Shown here: positions 1 through 8,891 of the stretch, piece by piece
How positions within the stretch are numbered: position 1 is the first letter of the stretch
How the letters are laid out: the number at the start of each line of letters is the position of its first letter
Source: Hathewaya limosa
GTDB taxonomy: Bacteria; Bacillota; Clostridia; Clostridiales; Clostridiaceae
Reading direction: 5' to 3'
DNA length: 64,000 bases
Assembly (NCBI RefSeq): GCF_030815255.1
Contig: NZ_JAUSWN010000017.1
Span: forward strand, 1 to 64,000
Made by a program: the position numbers and the translations under genes
Notes under the pieces: generated by a model
What the model was told of the DNA's origin: nothing
Database searches by the model: none
Seen by the model: the letters and a program-made list of their open reading frames with translations, nothing else

Positions 1-65
1 TCATTATAGCCATCTGTGTACTCAATTTTTAATTTAGTTTTAATAACTACATTTTCTATTGCCAT
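1..65 (-). CDS. Partial small protein, DUF1659-like
   Basis: The minus strand reads an ATG at 65 and an open frame running off the left edge (begins MAIENVVIKTKLKIEYTDGY). A strong ribosome binding site (AAAGGAGT) sits just upstream at about 72-80. The start resembles short clostridial DUF1659 proteins, which have an unknown role and are usually paired with a DUF2922 gene. Only 21 codons are visible, so the family call is tentative; that this is a real gene start is better supported. Confidence 0.4.
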   Translation of the reverse strand, partial: MAIENVVIKTKLKIEYTDGYN

Positions 66-145
66 TCTTATCAACTCCTTTCAACTGTATATATGCACTA
101 GAAAGGAGTTTTTGAAAAAAATCTAACAAGTTTTTAAAATGTATC

Positions 146-190
146 CTATGAAGTAGACAATTTAAAAAAGTCTATTTCATAGAATTTTTT
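146..190 (+). terminator. Rho-independent terminator-like hairpin
   Basis: A 13-base stem (146-158 with 170-182, one mismatch) closes a loop of about 11 bases and is followed by a T-rich run. It lies directly before the IS3 fragment and may be part of the old element. No intact plus-strand gene ends before it inside the window. Confidence 0.5.
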
Positions 191-191
191 T

Positions 192-407
192 ATGTATAAT
201 AGAATAAAAGAATTTTTAAAACGTGGGGTTATGAAAATGAGTAAAAAATTATTTACTAAAGACGAAGTAGATTTAAAAAAATATGAAAATCTAAATCAAT
301 TAAAAATAGAAATAGATAACTACATGAAGTATTACAATAACTACAGATATCAATGGAACTTAAATAAGATGACTCCTGTTCAATACAGAAATCATCTTAT
401 CATATAG
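192..407 (+). pseudogene. IS3-family transposase (OrfB) C-terminal fragment
   Basis: The last 40 residues carry the C-terminal signature of IS3/IS150-group OrfB integrases (YYNNYRYQW followed by KMTPVQYRNHL). Only about 70 codons remain of a normal 270-300, and the DDE catalytic residues are missing, so it cannot transpose. The 3' end (TCTTATCATATAGTC at about 393-407) recurs at 1279-1293 next to an IS end, so at least two IS3 remnants lie here. Confidence 0.8.
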
Positions 408-416
408 TCTTTTTTA

Positions 417-866
417 TTAGTTTAAATTATTTTTTTTAAGTAATTTAAATTCTTTTATCCTTTTAATATTTTTAATTGAACTTATTAAGGTAATTATGCC
501 TGCAATAAATAATAATATGGATGTTAATATAGATTTAGCACCCCAAAATTCAAAACAAGCCATAAAAGATATAACACATATTAGTAAGTCATCAATAAAA
601 TAAAGTACATGTGTTTTTATTTTGTTTTCTATTGTATCTAACATTTTTTTTAAGTTTTTTATGTTTTTTATACTTTGTATAGATGATAAGGCAAAAGTTA
701 TGCCGGGAATACATAGAGGAATAGATATTAAGATATCATGGTTTTTTATAGCAATATAACTACAGCAAAAACATACAATACTATTAACCAATGATACAAT
801 AAAATAAGATTTTTCAGTGCTGATTTTTTTATTTATATTGTTGTTCATAATATTTAACCCCTTCAT
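417..866 (-). CDS. Small membrane protein, unknown
   Basis: This 149-residue protein has about four predicted transmembrane segments (roughly residues 23-42, 46-62, 88-105 and 112-130), separated by a charged helix near residues 66-85. The two halves look alike: each has a helix pair followed by a SI(K/Q)(S/N)IK-type stretch, suggesting internal duplication. The true start may be the second ATG (residue 7), since the first ATG has only a weak ribosome site. It lies downstream of a broken secreted-peptide gene on the same strand, the position an immunity protein would take. No family was recognised. Confidence 0.55.
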   Translation of the reverse strand: MKGLNIMNNNINKKISTEKSYFIVSLVNSIVCFCCSYIAIKNHDILISIPLCIPGITFALSSIQSIKNIKNLKKMLDTIENKIKTHVLYFIDDLLICVISFMACFEFWGAKSILTSILLFIAGIITLISSIKNIKRIKEFKLLKKNNLN

Positions 867-881
867 ATAATTTTAAATGTA

Positions 882-1017
882 TTATTTATACTTAATTCCA
901 TCTTTTACAACCTTACTAGTTAGTTTTTTATAATTTGAGTCATAATAAGTTGCTATTAAGAGATGCTATTCAAATACAACATGCTAAAATACCAGAAATT
1001 AATCTTGATCTTTTCAT
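882..1017 (-). pseudogene. Broken small secreted peptide gene
   Basis: The minus strand has a good ribosome site (AAAGGGG) and an ATG at 1017 followed by a signal-peptide-like start (MKRSRLISGILACCI). The frame then hits a stop. A shifted frame continues at once (about 25 codons, ending SKVVKDGIKYK) to a stop at 882. The combined length (136 bases) is one base off a multiple of three, so a small frameshift in a gene for a peptide of about 45 residues is likely. The next gene on this strand is a membrane protein. Function unknown. Confidence 0.45.
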
Positions 1018-1271
1018 TAAAATATCCCCTTTTAATAAAGTATAGAATATTTTAAATATTATGTCAATAAAAACGGTTTTTGGTTTATCCTGATCTAATA
1101 TTAAAAAATATTGAAAAAGTAAAATATACTCTTCCTGGTGTGTCTATAAGTTAAAAATAGAGAAAATTAAAGAAAAACTAAGTAATAACTATTTAATTAC
1201 TTTAAATAAATCACATATTCAAATTACGATAATAATTTATTGAATAATAAGATCATGTTATTAGTTATAGG

Positions 1272-1325
1272 AATTACATCTTATCATATAGTCTTTTTTA
1301 AAACGTCCTTGACAAAGGGGACATT
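1272..1325 (+). mobile_element. IS3-family element end (remnant)
   Basis: This stretch repeats the last bases of the transposase fragment seen at 393-412 and continues into a GTCCTTGACAAAGGGGAC motif, which looks like an IS150-group terminal inverted repeat. No transposase reading frame precedes it, so it is an isolated right end. The rest of 1018-1538 shows no gene I can support. Confidence 0.5.
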
Positions 1326-1468
1326 TAATTTTGTCTTATTAATAGTTTTTTAAAATTGGAGAATTTATTAGAGAATATAAAAGTTTTTTCAATTATAAAT
1401 TTTATTATTTTATCTAGGAATTTATAAATTTAATATATATAAGCTTAAAAAGTAAAATAAGTAGAATG

Positions 1469-1497
1469 TTGAAAATATTACGAAAACATTGTATTGT
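1469..1497 (+). promoter_or_regulatory. Possible sigma-A promoter for the MFS gene
   Basis: TTGAAA (1469-1474) and TATTGT (1492-1497) are separated by 17 bases and lie about 40 bases before the MFS start. Box quality is moderate, and AT-rich DNA makes chance matches common. Confidence 0.3.
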
Positions 1498-1538
1498 TAA
1501 ATGAAGGATAAAAAGTATAGATTAAGAGGAAGAAGAAA

Positions 1539-2759
1539 ATGTTAATTATTGATAAGTGTTCAGATGTATTTAATGAATTTAAGAGTTTTGGTAAGGAAGT
1601 TGATATGTATATATTAATGCATACCATTGGCGGGATATTTTTTTCATATAACATAATTTTACCGGTATTTATGAATAAATTAGGTGTAACTATATCAGAT
1701 ATAGGAACTTTTTTTAGTATTGCTGCCTTAGCAGATTTAATTTTTACATATTTATTAAGAAAGAGTTTTGATACAATATCTCCTAATAAATGTATGGCTT
1801 TAGATTGGCTTACGGAAAGCTGGCCTGTTCTAATCTTCGCATTAGCAAGTACTAAGATGCAATTCTTTATTGGTGCAATAGCACAAAAAATAACTAATGT
1901 TTTAAACCCTGCATATAGAGTATATGAAAATGCGATTTTTAAAGAAGATAAAAGAAGTAAAATATATACGTATCATTTGTTTATTCCGGAAATCGCCACA
2001 GTTATTATTTTCCCTATACTAGGATATATATTAACCTATAAATTTAATAGTATTTTAGCCTATAGGATTGTTTTTATTATATTTGGAATTGGATTTCTAT
2101 TTGTAGCATTAATTCCTTATAAATTTTTAAAATGGGTTGATCCTACAAGATCTAAACATAGTAATACTAAGCTTAGTATATCAAAAGGATTATATTTAAT
2201 AGCTAGTGCAGAAATTTTAGTTGTAGTTTCAGGAGAACTTACCTCTACCTTTATAACAACTTATTTTATATTAGATAAGATTAAAGGTAATTTAATGCAA
2301 ATTTTATTGTTACAGGTTTTAATGTCTATTGTAACTATAATTACTGGAATGTTGTGCAAGGATATAGATAAAAAAATTAAAAATGAAAATGTGTGCCAAA
2401 TTGGAATATTAACTTTTATAATCTACACATTATTAATGTTTTTTGCTAAAAACTTTAAGGTAGTTTTATTAGCTAATGTTATAAATACTATAGGTCACAC
2501 TTTATGGTTTCCTAGTCAAACCACTATATTAATGGATTTTATCCCAGAAAAAGAAAGAGGAGAGTTTTTTGCAACTATAAGTAGTATATCAAAGTTGATA
2601 TATGTAATTTTACCAGTTTTATGTGGATTTATAATTCAAAGTTTCGGTTTTGGGGTAATATTTAGCACAGCCTTATTTATGTATGTCATAATATTTATTA
2701 TTTATAAGTTCTTAATAAAAAATAAGGAAAAAATGAAGCAGTTGAGATTAAAAAATTAA
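1539..2759 (+). CDS. MFS transporter
   Basis: A 406-residue integral membrane protein with about 12 hydrophobic segments and the layout of the major facilitator superfamily. The segment around residues 330-350 (PEKERGEFFATISSISKL) matches the conserved loop and helix seen in MFS drug/peptide exporters. The ATG at 1539 follows a purine-rich GAGGAAGAAG site. The Nudix gene starts 48 bases downstream on the same strand, so they may be co-transcribed. The substrate cannot be inferred; export of a small molecule is the default guess. Confidence 0.8.
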   Translation: MLIIDKCSDVFNEFKSFGKEVDMYILMHTIGGIFFSYNIILPVFMNKLGVTISDIGTFFSIAALADLIFTYLLRKSFDTISPNKCMALDWLTESWPVLIFALASTKMQFFIGAIAQKITNVLNPAYRVYENAIFKEDKRSKIYTYHLFIPEIATVIIFPILGYILTYKFNSILAYRIVFIIFGIGFLFVALIPYKFLKWVDPTRSKHSNTKLSISKGLYLIASAEILVVVSGELTSTFITTYFILDKIKGNLMQILLLQVLMSIVTIITGMLCKDIDKKIKNENVCQIGILTFIIYTLLMFFAKNFKVVLLANVINTIGHTLWFPSQTTILMDFIPEKERGEFFATISSISKLIYVILPVLCGFIIQSFGFGVIFSTALFMYVIIFIIYKFLIKNKEKMKQLRLKN

Positions 2760-2807
2760 AAGGCATCTATTTGTAAAATAAGGTTAATATATAGGAGAAA
2801 TAAATCT

Positions 2808-3410
2808 ATGATTGAAAAAGTAACTATGTTAATTTCTAGAAGGTCTAATTTACAAGAGATATTAGCTATTGAACATCCTTATGCTGGTTATCAACTTCCA
2901 AGTGGAACAGTTGAAGATAACGAATTAGCAATTGATTCTGCCATACGAGAATTAAAAGAAGAAACAGGAATAAGTGATATAGTTGAAATTTATAATTTAG
3001 CATCTTTAAGTGTAAATATATCACCTAAAACTATGATTGTAAAAAGTACACCTGTATATTCAAGACCTGAAGTAAATAGTAATTCTTATGCAAAACTTAG
3101 AAAGGGTTTAACTGTTGAAAAATCTACTATAGAAGATAATAACTTTTCTATGGTTAAATATTCAGAGTATGATGATTTAATTAATCCAAGCTATATAACT
3201 TATGAAATCTTAGGATGGGTTCCACTTAACTCTATTTGTGATTCCTATAAAAGAACATTCTATCGAGTTATAATAGATGATAATTTAGATATAAGTAGTG
3301 AGAATTTTACTGATGGACATAAATTTAAAAATATATTTATTAATATAAATGAAAAAGATAAATTAATAAAAGATCATGAAGAATATGTTAATCTTATTTT
3401 TAAAGACTAA
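2808..3410 (+). CDS. Nudix hydrolase
   Basis: The full Nudix box is present: G33, E39 and R47-E-L-K-E-E-T-G54-I fit GX5EX7REUXEEXGU, the Mg-binding and catalytic motif for cleaving nucleoside diphosphates linked to another group. At 200 residues it is longer than the minimal domain and carries a charged tail. AGGAGA precedes the ATG. It follows an MFS gene in the same direction. Which nucleotide it acts on is unknown. Confidence 0.85.
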   Translation: MIEKVTMLISRRSNLQEILAIEHPYAGYQLPSGTVEDNELAIDSAIRELKEETGISDIVEIYNLASLSVNISPKTMIVKSTPVYSRPEVNSNSYAKLRKGLTVEKSTIEDNNFSMVKYSEYDDLINPSYITYEILGWVPLNSICDSYKRTFYRVIIDDNLDISSENFTDGHKFKNIFININEKDKLIKDHEEYVNLIFKD

Positions 3411-3426
3411 GATATAACATTTATAA

Positions 3427-3537
3427 ACATATCATTGTAGTGATTCTACTAGGGTTTGTTTACAAACAGTAGAAGTGCTATCTATTAAAGATTTCAATGG
3501 GTTTATACAGGCAATTTCAACTGAATGGGTTAAATAA
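3427..3537 (+). pseudogene. Fragment of an unrecognised gene
   Basis: A 36-codon open frame with no start codon ends in sensible protein-like sequence (SIKDFNGFIQAISTEWVK). Its stop lies 12 bases before the next gene, and the AAAAGGAG ribosome site of that gene overlaps the end. It reads like the C-terminus of a lost gene. Family not recognised. Confidence 0.3.
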
Positions 3538-3549
3538 AAGGAGTAACTT

Positions 3550-3906
3550 ATGAATACATTTATAGAAACTATATTAAAAAATAAAGAAAATCCATATTCG
3601 GAAAATATAAAAAAAGAACTTGAAAATTTAGATATAGAAACAATTAAAGAATCTGATTTATCTGTATTGGATTCAACCTTTACAGAAGAAATTAATCTGC
3701 TTTTTTGCTTGGAATATAAATTATTAATAGAAAAGGATTCAAAAAAATTAGCTTACTTAAACTATTTAATTTCTTACTATATTTTTATAATTTTAACACC
3801 TCCATTTTCACAAGAACTTGCTATGAAATACAGTGAAAATGCAATAAAATTAGACTATAAAAATGAATATTTAGAGTGGCTAAAGTATGTAAAACAAGGA
3901 AATTAA
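3550..3906 (+). CDS. Hypothetical protein, acidic and helical
   Basis: An 118-residue protein without signal peptide or clear membrane segments, although residues 75-92 are hydrophobic. The pattern near the end (LAMKYSENAIKLDYKNEYLEWLK) resembles one TPR-like helix pair. A strong AAAAGGAG site is placed 7 bases before the ATG. A soluble immunity or scaffold role is possible but unsupported. Confidence 0.55.
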   Translation: MNTFIETILKNKENPYSENIKKELENLDIETIKESDLSVLDSTFTEEINLLFCLEYKLLIEKDSKKLAYLNYLISYYIFIILTPPFSQELAMKYSENAIKLDYKNEYLEWLKYVKQGN

Positions 3907-3967
3907 ACTAAGGTTTAAAAAGTTGATAAGGAATATTTAATTTACAAATTTTTTTATTGGTTTTTGT

Positions 3968-4003
3968 GATAGGTTCCAAACTGAAATGAGTTTGGAATCT
4001 ATC
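3968..4003. terminator. Inverted repeat between convergent genes
   Basis: A 15-base stem (3968-3982 with 3989-4003, one mismatch) closes a 6-base loop between convergent genes. There is no long T run on either side, so termination is likely but not certain. Confidence 0.45.
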
Positions 4004-4113
4004 ATATGAGATGTACCTTAAAATTTCTACTGGTCTTTATATATCAATTCTTTATACTGTTTTTTATTAATGTACGGTTTAAATAAAAGAATATATTTTT
4101 TATTATTTAGGCT

Positions 4114-5181
4114 CTAAGATACTGGAAGATTATCGTTTAGTATATTTAATATTTTATATGCAGCTTTTCCATTTCCAAATAAATCCTTATATTCATTAGT
4201 AGGAGTAAAACTATGAATAGCATTAAGAATTTTGGACTTACTTGAACCAACAATTTTATTCCAACCAATTTCAACAGTTTCTTTCCATTCAGTTTCATCT
4301 CTTAATGTTATACAGGGTTTTTTCATGAAAAAAGCTTCCTTTTGTATTCCACCACTATCAGTTACAATTTTTTCAGCATGCATTTCAAGATTTATCATGT
4401 CCAAATATCCTACTCCATTCAAAACTTGAATATTTGTGTTTAGTTGAATTCCATACTGCTCTAAATATTTTTTAGTTCTCGGATGTATAGGGAATACTAC
4501 TGTTTTGCCACATTCATTTAATGCCTCTATTATATTTTTCAATCTATTTATATCATTAGTATTTTCAGCACGGTGTATTGTAGAAAGTATAAAGTTATCA
4601 TTCTTTAAGTTTAGAGTTTCAATAATTTTTGATTTTTTCAAAGCAAGGTCTTTAAAGAGTAATGTAGCATCATACATTACATCACCAACATTAAAAACAT
4701 TTTTTGTTATTCCTTCATGAGATAAATTTTTTGTTCCAGTATCTGTAGGAGTAAATAAAAAGTTTGAAATGTGATCAGTTAATATTCTATTTTGTTCCTC
4801 TGGCATACGCATATTAAAACTTCTAAGTCCTGCCTCTACATGTGCTAAAGGAATTAAAAGTTTACTAGCACAAAGAGCTCCAGATAAAGTTGAATTTGTG
4901 TCTCCATAGACTAAAACTAAATCTGGTTTTTCATTAATATATATTTCTTCAAGTTTTATTAGCATTTGTCCAGTTTGATTTCCATGATTACCTGAGCCAA
5001 CACATAGATTATATTTAGGTTTAGGAATACCAAGTTCCTTAAAAAATATATCTGACATATTCTCATCATAATGTTGTCCTGTATGAATTAATATTTCTTC
5101 ATGTTCTGTTCTTAATACATTTGATACAGCGGCAGATTTAATAAATTGAGGTCTTGCCCCTACAACAGTTAGAATCTTCAT
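4114..5181 (-). CDS. wecB: UDP-N-acetylglucosamine 2-epimerase (non-hydrolysing)
   Basis: The 355-residue product interconverts UDP-GlcNAc and UDP-ManNAc in the cytoplasm, supplying ManNAc for wall teichoic acid, capsule or other surface glycans. The start VVGARPQFIK, the HTGQHYD motif (about residues 33-39), VEAGLRS (about 115-121), MPEEQNR and the nucleotide-binding DSGGIQKEA stretch (about 276-284) are all characteristic of the WecB/MnaA family, and the length is nearly full (usual 360-390). AAAGGAGAAAG precedes the ATG. It stands alone here, without other sugar-pathway genes. mnaA is an equally valid name. Confidence 0.92.
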   Translation of the reverse strand: MKILTVVGARPQFIKSAAVSNVLRTEHEEILIHTGQHYDENMSDIFFKELGIPKPKYNLCVGSGNHGNQTGQMLIKLEEIYINEKPDLVLVYGDTNSTLSGALCASKLLIPLAHVEAGLRSFNMRMPEEQNRILTDHISNFLFTPTDTGTKNLSHEGITKNVFNVGDVMYDATLLFKDLALKKSKIIETLNLKNDNFILSTIHRAENTNDINRLKNIIEALNECGKTVVFPIHPRTKKYLEQYGIQLNTNIQVLNGVGYLDMINLEMHAEKIVTDSGGIQKEAFFMKKPCITLRDETEWKETVEIGWNKIVGSSKSKILNAIHSFTPTNEYKDLFGNGKAAYKILNILNDNLPVS

Positions 5182-5605
5182 TTTAATCTTTCTCCTTTAT
5201 GTATTAAAGATAAAATTGTTATTTTTTTTAATAGAATAAAAGTATATTGTTGTATAAAAACAAATTTATAGTTTAAAACAATGTTTTAACAAATCTTTAT
5301 TAACTGTTTAGTATTAATTGTAATTTATAAATATTAATTACACAATAGCTATAAATAAGAAATTTAACATGGACAATTTTAAGCATAGTATTTATACTAC
5401 TTTTATATTTTGTATAATTAAATAAATATCTTTAAAATTACATATATAAACAGTGCATAATGACCTAGGATGTATAGAATTTATAAATATTATAGTTTAG
5501 AAGATATATTTATATTTAAAGTAATAAGATATAACTTTAATGGAAGTTTTTAGAATATATACTGATTTTATAATATGTGTAGGGTATAGAAATAAAAATA
5601 TAAAG
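5182..5605. other. Gene-free upstream region of the epimerase
   Basis: Over 400 bases of very AT-rich DNA with stops in all frames. The epimerase promoter must be here, but no box pair stands out. I see no RNA motif or gene. Confidence 0.4.
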
Positions 5606-5644
5606 TTAATTAAGATAAAATTTAATTAAGATAAAATTTAATAA
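5606..5644 (+). repeat. Two-unit tandem repeat of 16 bases
   Basis: The unit TTAATTAAGATAAAAT occurs twice in direct succession (5606-5621, 5622-5637), followed by a partial third copy. It lies in gene-free DNA and probably reflects slippage. Confidence 0.7.
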
Positions 5645-5718
5645 AAGCTATATAACGGAAAATGTTGAAAATGATATTCTTTATCATTTATAATGTTTTT
5701 ATTAAGGGTTGCATCTAA

Positions 5719-5867
5719 TGTAACAAGGCTGAACTTGTAGCATATCCTCTATGCCAAATAGATCATCTGTTTATTAAAAGGAATGTGGTATTAAAGATGT
5801 TAAATTAGGTGTTGGATATGCATATAAACCTATAGGAATTCATTATAATAAGAAATTTATAAAATAG
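5719..5867 (+). pseudogene. Remnant of an unrecognised gene with a frameshift
   Basis: Two protein-like frames follow each other: AELVAYPLCQIDHLFIKRNV in the first and KDVKLGVGYAYKPIGIHYNK in the second, ending at a stop at 5865-5867. No start codon is present. This looks like the damaged 3' end of a gene; the family was not recognised. Confidence 0.3.
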
Positions 5868-5879
5868 AAAGGAGAGGTT

Positions 5880-6113
5880 ATGAATTTAAAGAGTAAATTA
5901 GTAGGAAAATTCAGCATAGCTATTATTTTAATAATAAATCTATTTTCTTATAAAATAGCAATGTTTATAAATGAATTATCTTTATTAACCTATAATTTTC
6001 AAGTAGTATATCCAGAAATTGGTGTATTGTGTACTAGTATTTCTATAAATTTTATATCCTTGATATTATGTATTATTATAATTTTAAAAATGAAATCTTT
6101 AGATAAAAAATAG
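5880..6113 (+). CDS. Small two-helix membrane protein
   Basis: A 77-residue protein with two hydrophobic segments (about residues 10-30 and 50-70) and lysine-rich ends, suggesting both termini are cytoplasmic. A strong AAAGGAGAGG site supports the start. A second membrane-protein remnant follows. Function unknown. Confidence 0.55.
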   Translation: MNLKSKLVGKFSIAIILIINLFSYKIAMFINELSLLTYNFQVVYPEIGVLCTSISINFISLILCIIIILKMKSLDKK

Positions 6114-6133
6114 AAAATCCATTTAAGGGTTTT

Positions 6134-6292
6134 CTATTACTATTTCATAATGAAATTTGGTTTGTATTATATAAAGATGAATTTAAAAAGGATTTTACTA
6201 AACAACTTGTCTCATTATTATGTGGTACATTACTAAACTTAATAATTCTTTTATTACTGATGATTAAATTTCCTAAAGTATTGAGATTTTAA
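6134..6292 (+). pseudogene. Membrane protein C-terminal remnant
   Basis: An open frame of 52 codons with no start codon. It encodes a charged stretch (YKDEFKKDFTKQ) followed by one strong transmembrane helix (LLNLIILLLLMIKF) and a stop at 6290-6292. It directly follows the small membrane gene at 5880 and may be the end of a related gene. Confidence 0.35.
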
Positions 6293-6350
6293 GTAATAGA
6301 TAATAAAAAAACAATACTCTTGCTCCCAAAAGCACTTGACTTGAATACCT

Positions 6351-6506
6351 TTATTTAGGAAAGCCTAAATAAATCGCAAGAAGAATTAATACTGTTCCCA
6401 GTGCAATGGAGATTTTATAACAATACTTACTCTTTCTATGAGAAATTCCAAAGGCAATTAAAAATATCCCTATTAACATGGAAATAATCATTATAAAAAA
6501 GCCCAT
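6351..6506 (-). CDS. 51-residue membrane peptide at the end of the bacteriocin ABC operon
   Basis: The ATG at 6504-6506 lies two bases beyond the stop of the ATPase gene, with an AAAGGAG site inside the ATPase 3' end. The product has two transmembrane segments (about residues 3-19 and 31-47) joined by a basic SHRKSKY loop. Small two-helix proteins at the end of bacteriocin ABC operons are often immunity or accessory subunits; that role is inferred from position only. Confidence 0.6.
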   Translation of the reverse strand: MGFFIMIISMLIGIFLIAFGISHRKSKYCYKISIALGTVLILLAIYLGFPK

Positions 6507-6507
6507 T

Positions 6508-7176
6508 TTATTTGCTCCTTTCAAGATGAATTACTCTATCATGACGGTTAGCTATTTCCAAATCATGAGTTACAGTAATAATAGTAGTGTTAAATTCTTT
6601 ATTCATTTTAAAAAGTAAATTTATAATTCTTTCTCTGTTCTCCACATCCAAAGATGCTGTGGGTTCATCAGATAAAATAATTTGAGGTTTCATAAGTATT
6701 CCTCTAGCAAATACCGTTCTAGCTTTTTCGCCACCAGAACATTCAAGTGGCTTCTTTTTTAATATAGGTTTAATCTCAATTGCATTAATTAAATTTTGGA
6801 AATCCTCTGGCTTAAAATCTTTTTTTCTAGATCCTGCATAAAATAAAGGTAATTTAATATTTTCTTCAATCGTCAAAGAATTGATTAATGCGGACTCTTG
6901 AAGGACAAAACCAACTTTTTGGTTTCGCCATTGCGCTAACTTATTTGCATTTAAATTAGCAGTTATTGAACCAAAAAGAGTATATTCACCAGTATAATCT
7001 GTATCTAGTAATCCAAGAATATTTAGCAAAGAACTTTTTCCTACTCCAGATTCTCCTACAATGGCAATTTTTTCACCAGCATTAACTTTAAGTTTAAAAT
7101 TATTCAATATTGAAAGCTGCGTATTTTTTTTCTTATACACTTTTTCTTGAATATTTAAATCGATAATATTGATCAT
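6508..7176 (-). CDS. ABC transporter ATPase, bacteriocin-export/immunity type
   Basis: A 222-residue soluble ATPase of the LolD/MacB-like group. Walker A is GESGVGKSS (41-49), the Q-loop is at Q93, the signature is a variant with Cys in place of Leu (C146-SGGE), Walker B is IILSDEP (167-172) and the switch histidine is H204. The overall pattern recalls the ATPases of the lactococcin 972-group bacteriocin transporters. It overlaps the permease gene by four bases, so translation is probably coupled. Confidence 0.85.
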   Translation of the reverse strand: MINIIDLNIQEKVYKKKNTQLSILNNFKLKVNAGEKIAIVGESGVGKSSLLNILGLLDTDYTGEYTLFGSITANLNANKLAQWRNQKVGFVLQESALINSLTIEENIKLPLFYAGSRKKDFKPEDFQNLINAIEIKPILKKKPLECSGGEKARTVFARGILMKPQIILSDEPTASLDVENRERIINLLFKMNKEFNTTIITVTHDLEIANRHDRVIHLERSK

Positions 7177-8396
7177 TGTAATACCCCCAAAGAAATTGGA
7201 ACTTTTTTAATTTTTTTTAACATATTTTCAACAATAATCATTCCAATAATAATATCAGAAATGAATACTACTAATAAAGCAAACCAATCCATTCCTATTA
7301 AACCAAATAATCCATAAGTGACAAAGCTAGCATCTTTTCTTAACCAACATACGTATCTACTATAAACAGTGATTAAAAAAAGAACTATTAAATTAATAAA
7401 GAACAGTATGCCAAAATAACCATAAAATATTTTTCTTAACTTTGAATAACTTAATCCAACTAATAAATTAATTGTGAAGTCTTTCAACATTAAACGAATA
7501 CTGACTAATGCACTCCAAACAGAAAGACAAGTTATAATTACAATGGAAATCAATGTTATTATAGACATAATTTTTAATGAATTGAGAAAATATTTATTAA
7601 AATAATTATTATTTTCCTTTTGACTAAAAAAATTAAATTTCAAACCTAGTTTATCTTGCATAATCTCACTTAAATTGACTATTTTTTCTTTTGTAGTTTG
7701 AAGAATTACAATGTCCATGAGTCCATTCAATTGAAGGTCAATATTTGCATGTTTAATAAATTCCTTATTCACAGGAAAAAAAACCGAAAAATTATAGTAG
7801 TTCTTTGAATTGAGAGCATAAAAATTAGAATGATATGTATTTTGTTTTAAAACCCCCTGAACTTTTAGAGTCATTGATTGCTCAAATAAAGGATTTTTAA
7901 TTTTTATTGTGGAACCCACAGGATATGTTTTGCTTAAACCTTTTCCTACCAAAATAGGTATTTCTTTATCCTTATTAAATTGGCAATCAAAATCTAAATC
8001 CGTCCCTTGTGAAAGTTCAAATTTATTTAATTTATAATATTCTTCATTCATATAACTAAATGATATTTGCATATCATCATTGTTAGGTAAGGATACAATA
8101 AATCCATCTGTATAAAAAGCATATTTAAAATTGTTATTTAAATAATCATATACTATTTGTGTTCCATTTTTTCCAATTGCATCAATGTTAATATTACTAT
8201 TTGGATCTAGGTTAGCAATATAATTACCTTCTTTATTCATACATTTTATTTCTTGAAACCCTTGAAAAGTTGACAAAATTGAGCGAGAAGTAATAAAAAT
8301 TGTATAATTCGCCATAAAAAATAATAGAAGTATCCCTATACTAAGTATTGCTTTTCTTAAAAAAATTTTTGTAATAAAAAACTTAAAAATTTTCAT
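7173..8396 (-). CDS. ABC transporter permease, MacB/FtsX-like
   Basis: A 407-residue membrane protein. It has one N-terminal transmembrane helix (about 14-34), a large extracellular domain (about 40-270), and three C-terminal helices (about 278-300, 325-345 and 368-390). This is the MacB/FtsX topology, here with unusually divergent sequence. It overlaps both neighbours (ATPase by 4 bases, 148-residue protein by 14), so it forms an operon with them. Likely role: part of a bacteriocin export or self-protection transporter. Confidence 0.75.
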   Translation of the reverse strand: MKIFKFFITKIFLRKAILSIGILLLFFMANYTIFITSRSILSTFQGFQEIKCMNKEGNYIANLDPNSNINIDAIGKNGTQIVYDYLNNNFKYAFYTDGFIVSLPNNDDMQISFSYMNEEYYKLNKFELSQGTDLDFDCQFNKDKEIPILVGKGLSKTYPVGSTIKIKNPLFEQSMTLKVQGVLKQNTYHSNFYALNSKNYYNFSVFFPVNKEFIKHANIDLQLNGLMDIVILQTTKEKIVNLSEIMQDKLGLKFNFFSQKENNNYFNKYFLNSLKIMSIITLISIVIITCLSVWSALVSIRLMLKDFTINLLVGLSYSKLRKIFYGYFGILFFINLIVLFLITVYSRYVCWLRKDASFVTYGLFGLIGMDWFALLVVFISDIIIGMIIVENMLKKIKKVPISLGVLQ

Positions 8397-8829
8397 ATTT
8401 CCTCACCTGACTTGAACTAATTAATATATATATAACAAAAATACAAACTAAGTAAAGATTGCTGGTTAAGTTGAAATTTAAGTAGACATTTATCACTATT
8501 GATAGAAGATAAACGAATCCTAATATCATTAGACATTCCAGAGTATATCGAATAGCTATATTTAATATAGTATCTCCTACAAGTATTCTACAATATATTT
8601 CTTCTTTTTTTCTATGTAACATTTGATAATGAAAAACCAACACAATAAATGTAAATAAAAAATTAATTAAGATTTGATAATCCATAAAATTTTCTAAAAA
8701 TGATTTTAAAATATATGACTCTAAATCTAAAGTCTTTACATAATCAAACATTAAATTTAAAGAAAAACAAAAGAAATATGTAATACATAATTCAAATCTA
8801 TCAATAAATCTAAACAAGGATTTTCCCAT
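8383..8829 (-). CDS. Four-helix membrane protein of the bacteriocin ABC operon
   Basis: A 148-residue protein with about four transmembrane segments (roughly 12-28, 50-66, 89-108 and 120-137). In related loci one larger bacteriocin-associated membrane protein is encoded; here a short membrane protein and a permease overlap by 14 bases, so this may be a split form. An AGGAGG site is placed 7 bases upstream of the ATG. It is the first intact gene of the minus-strand operon. Confidence 0.6.
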   Translation of the reverse strand: MGKSLFRFIDRFELCITYFFCFSLNLMFDYVKTLDLESYILKSFLENFMDYQILINFLFTFIVLVFHYQMLHRKKEEIYCRILVGDTILNIAIRYTLECLMILGFVYLLSIVINVYLNFNLTSNLYLVCIFVIYILISSSQVRKYENF

Positions 8830-8891
8830 ACTTCCTCCTTAAAATCTTAACCATTATACGATCTTTATATAAAATTTCAAACAGAACAAAA

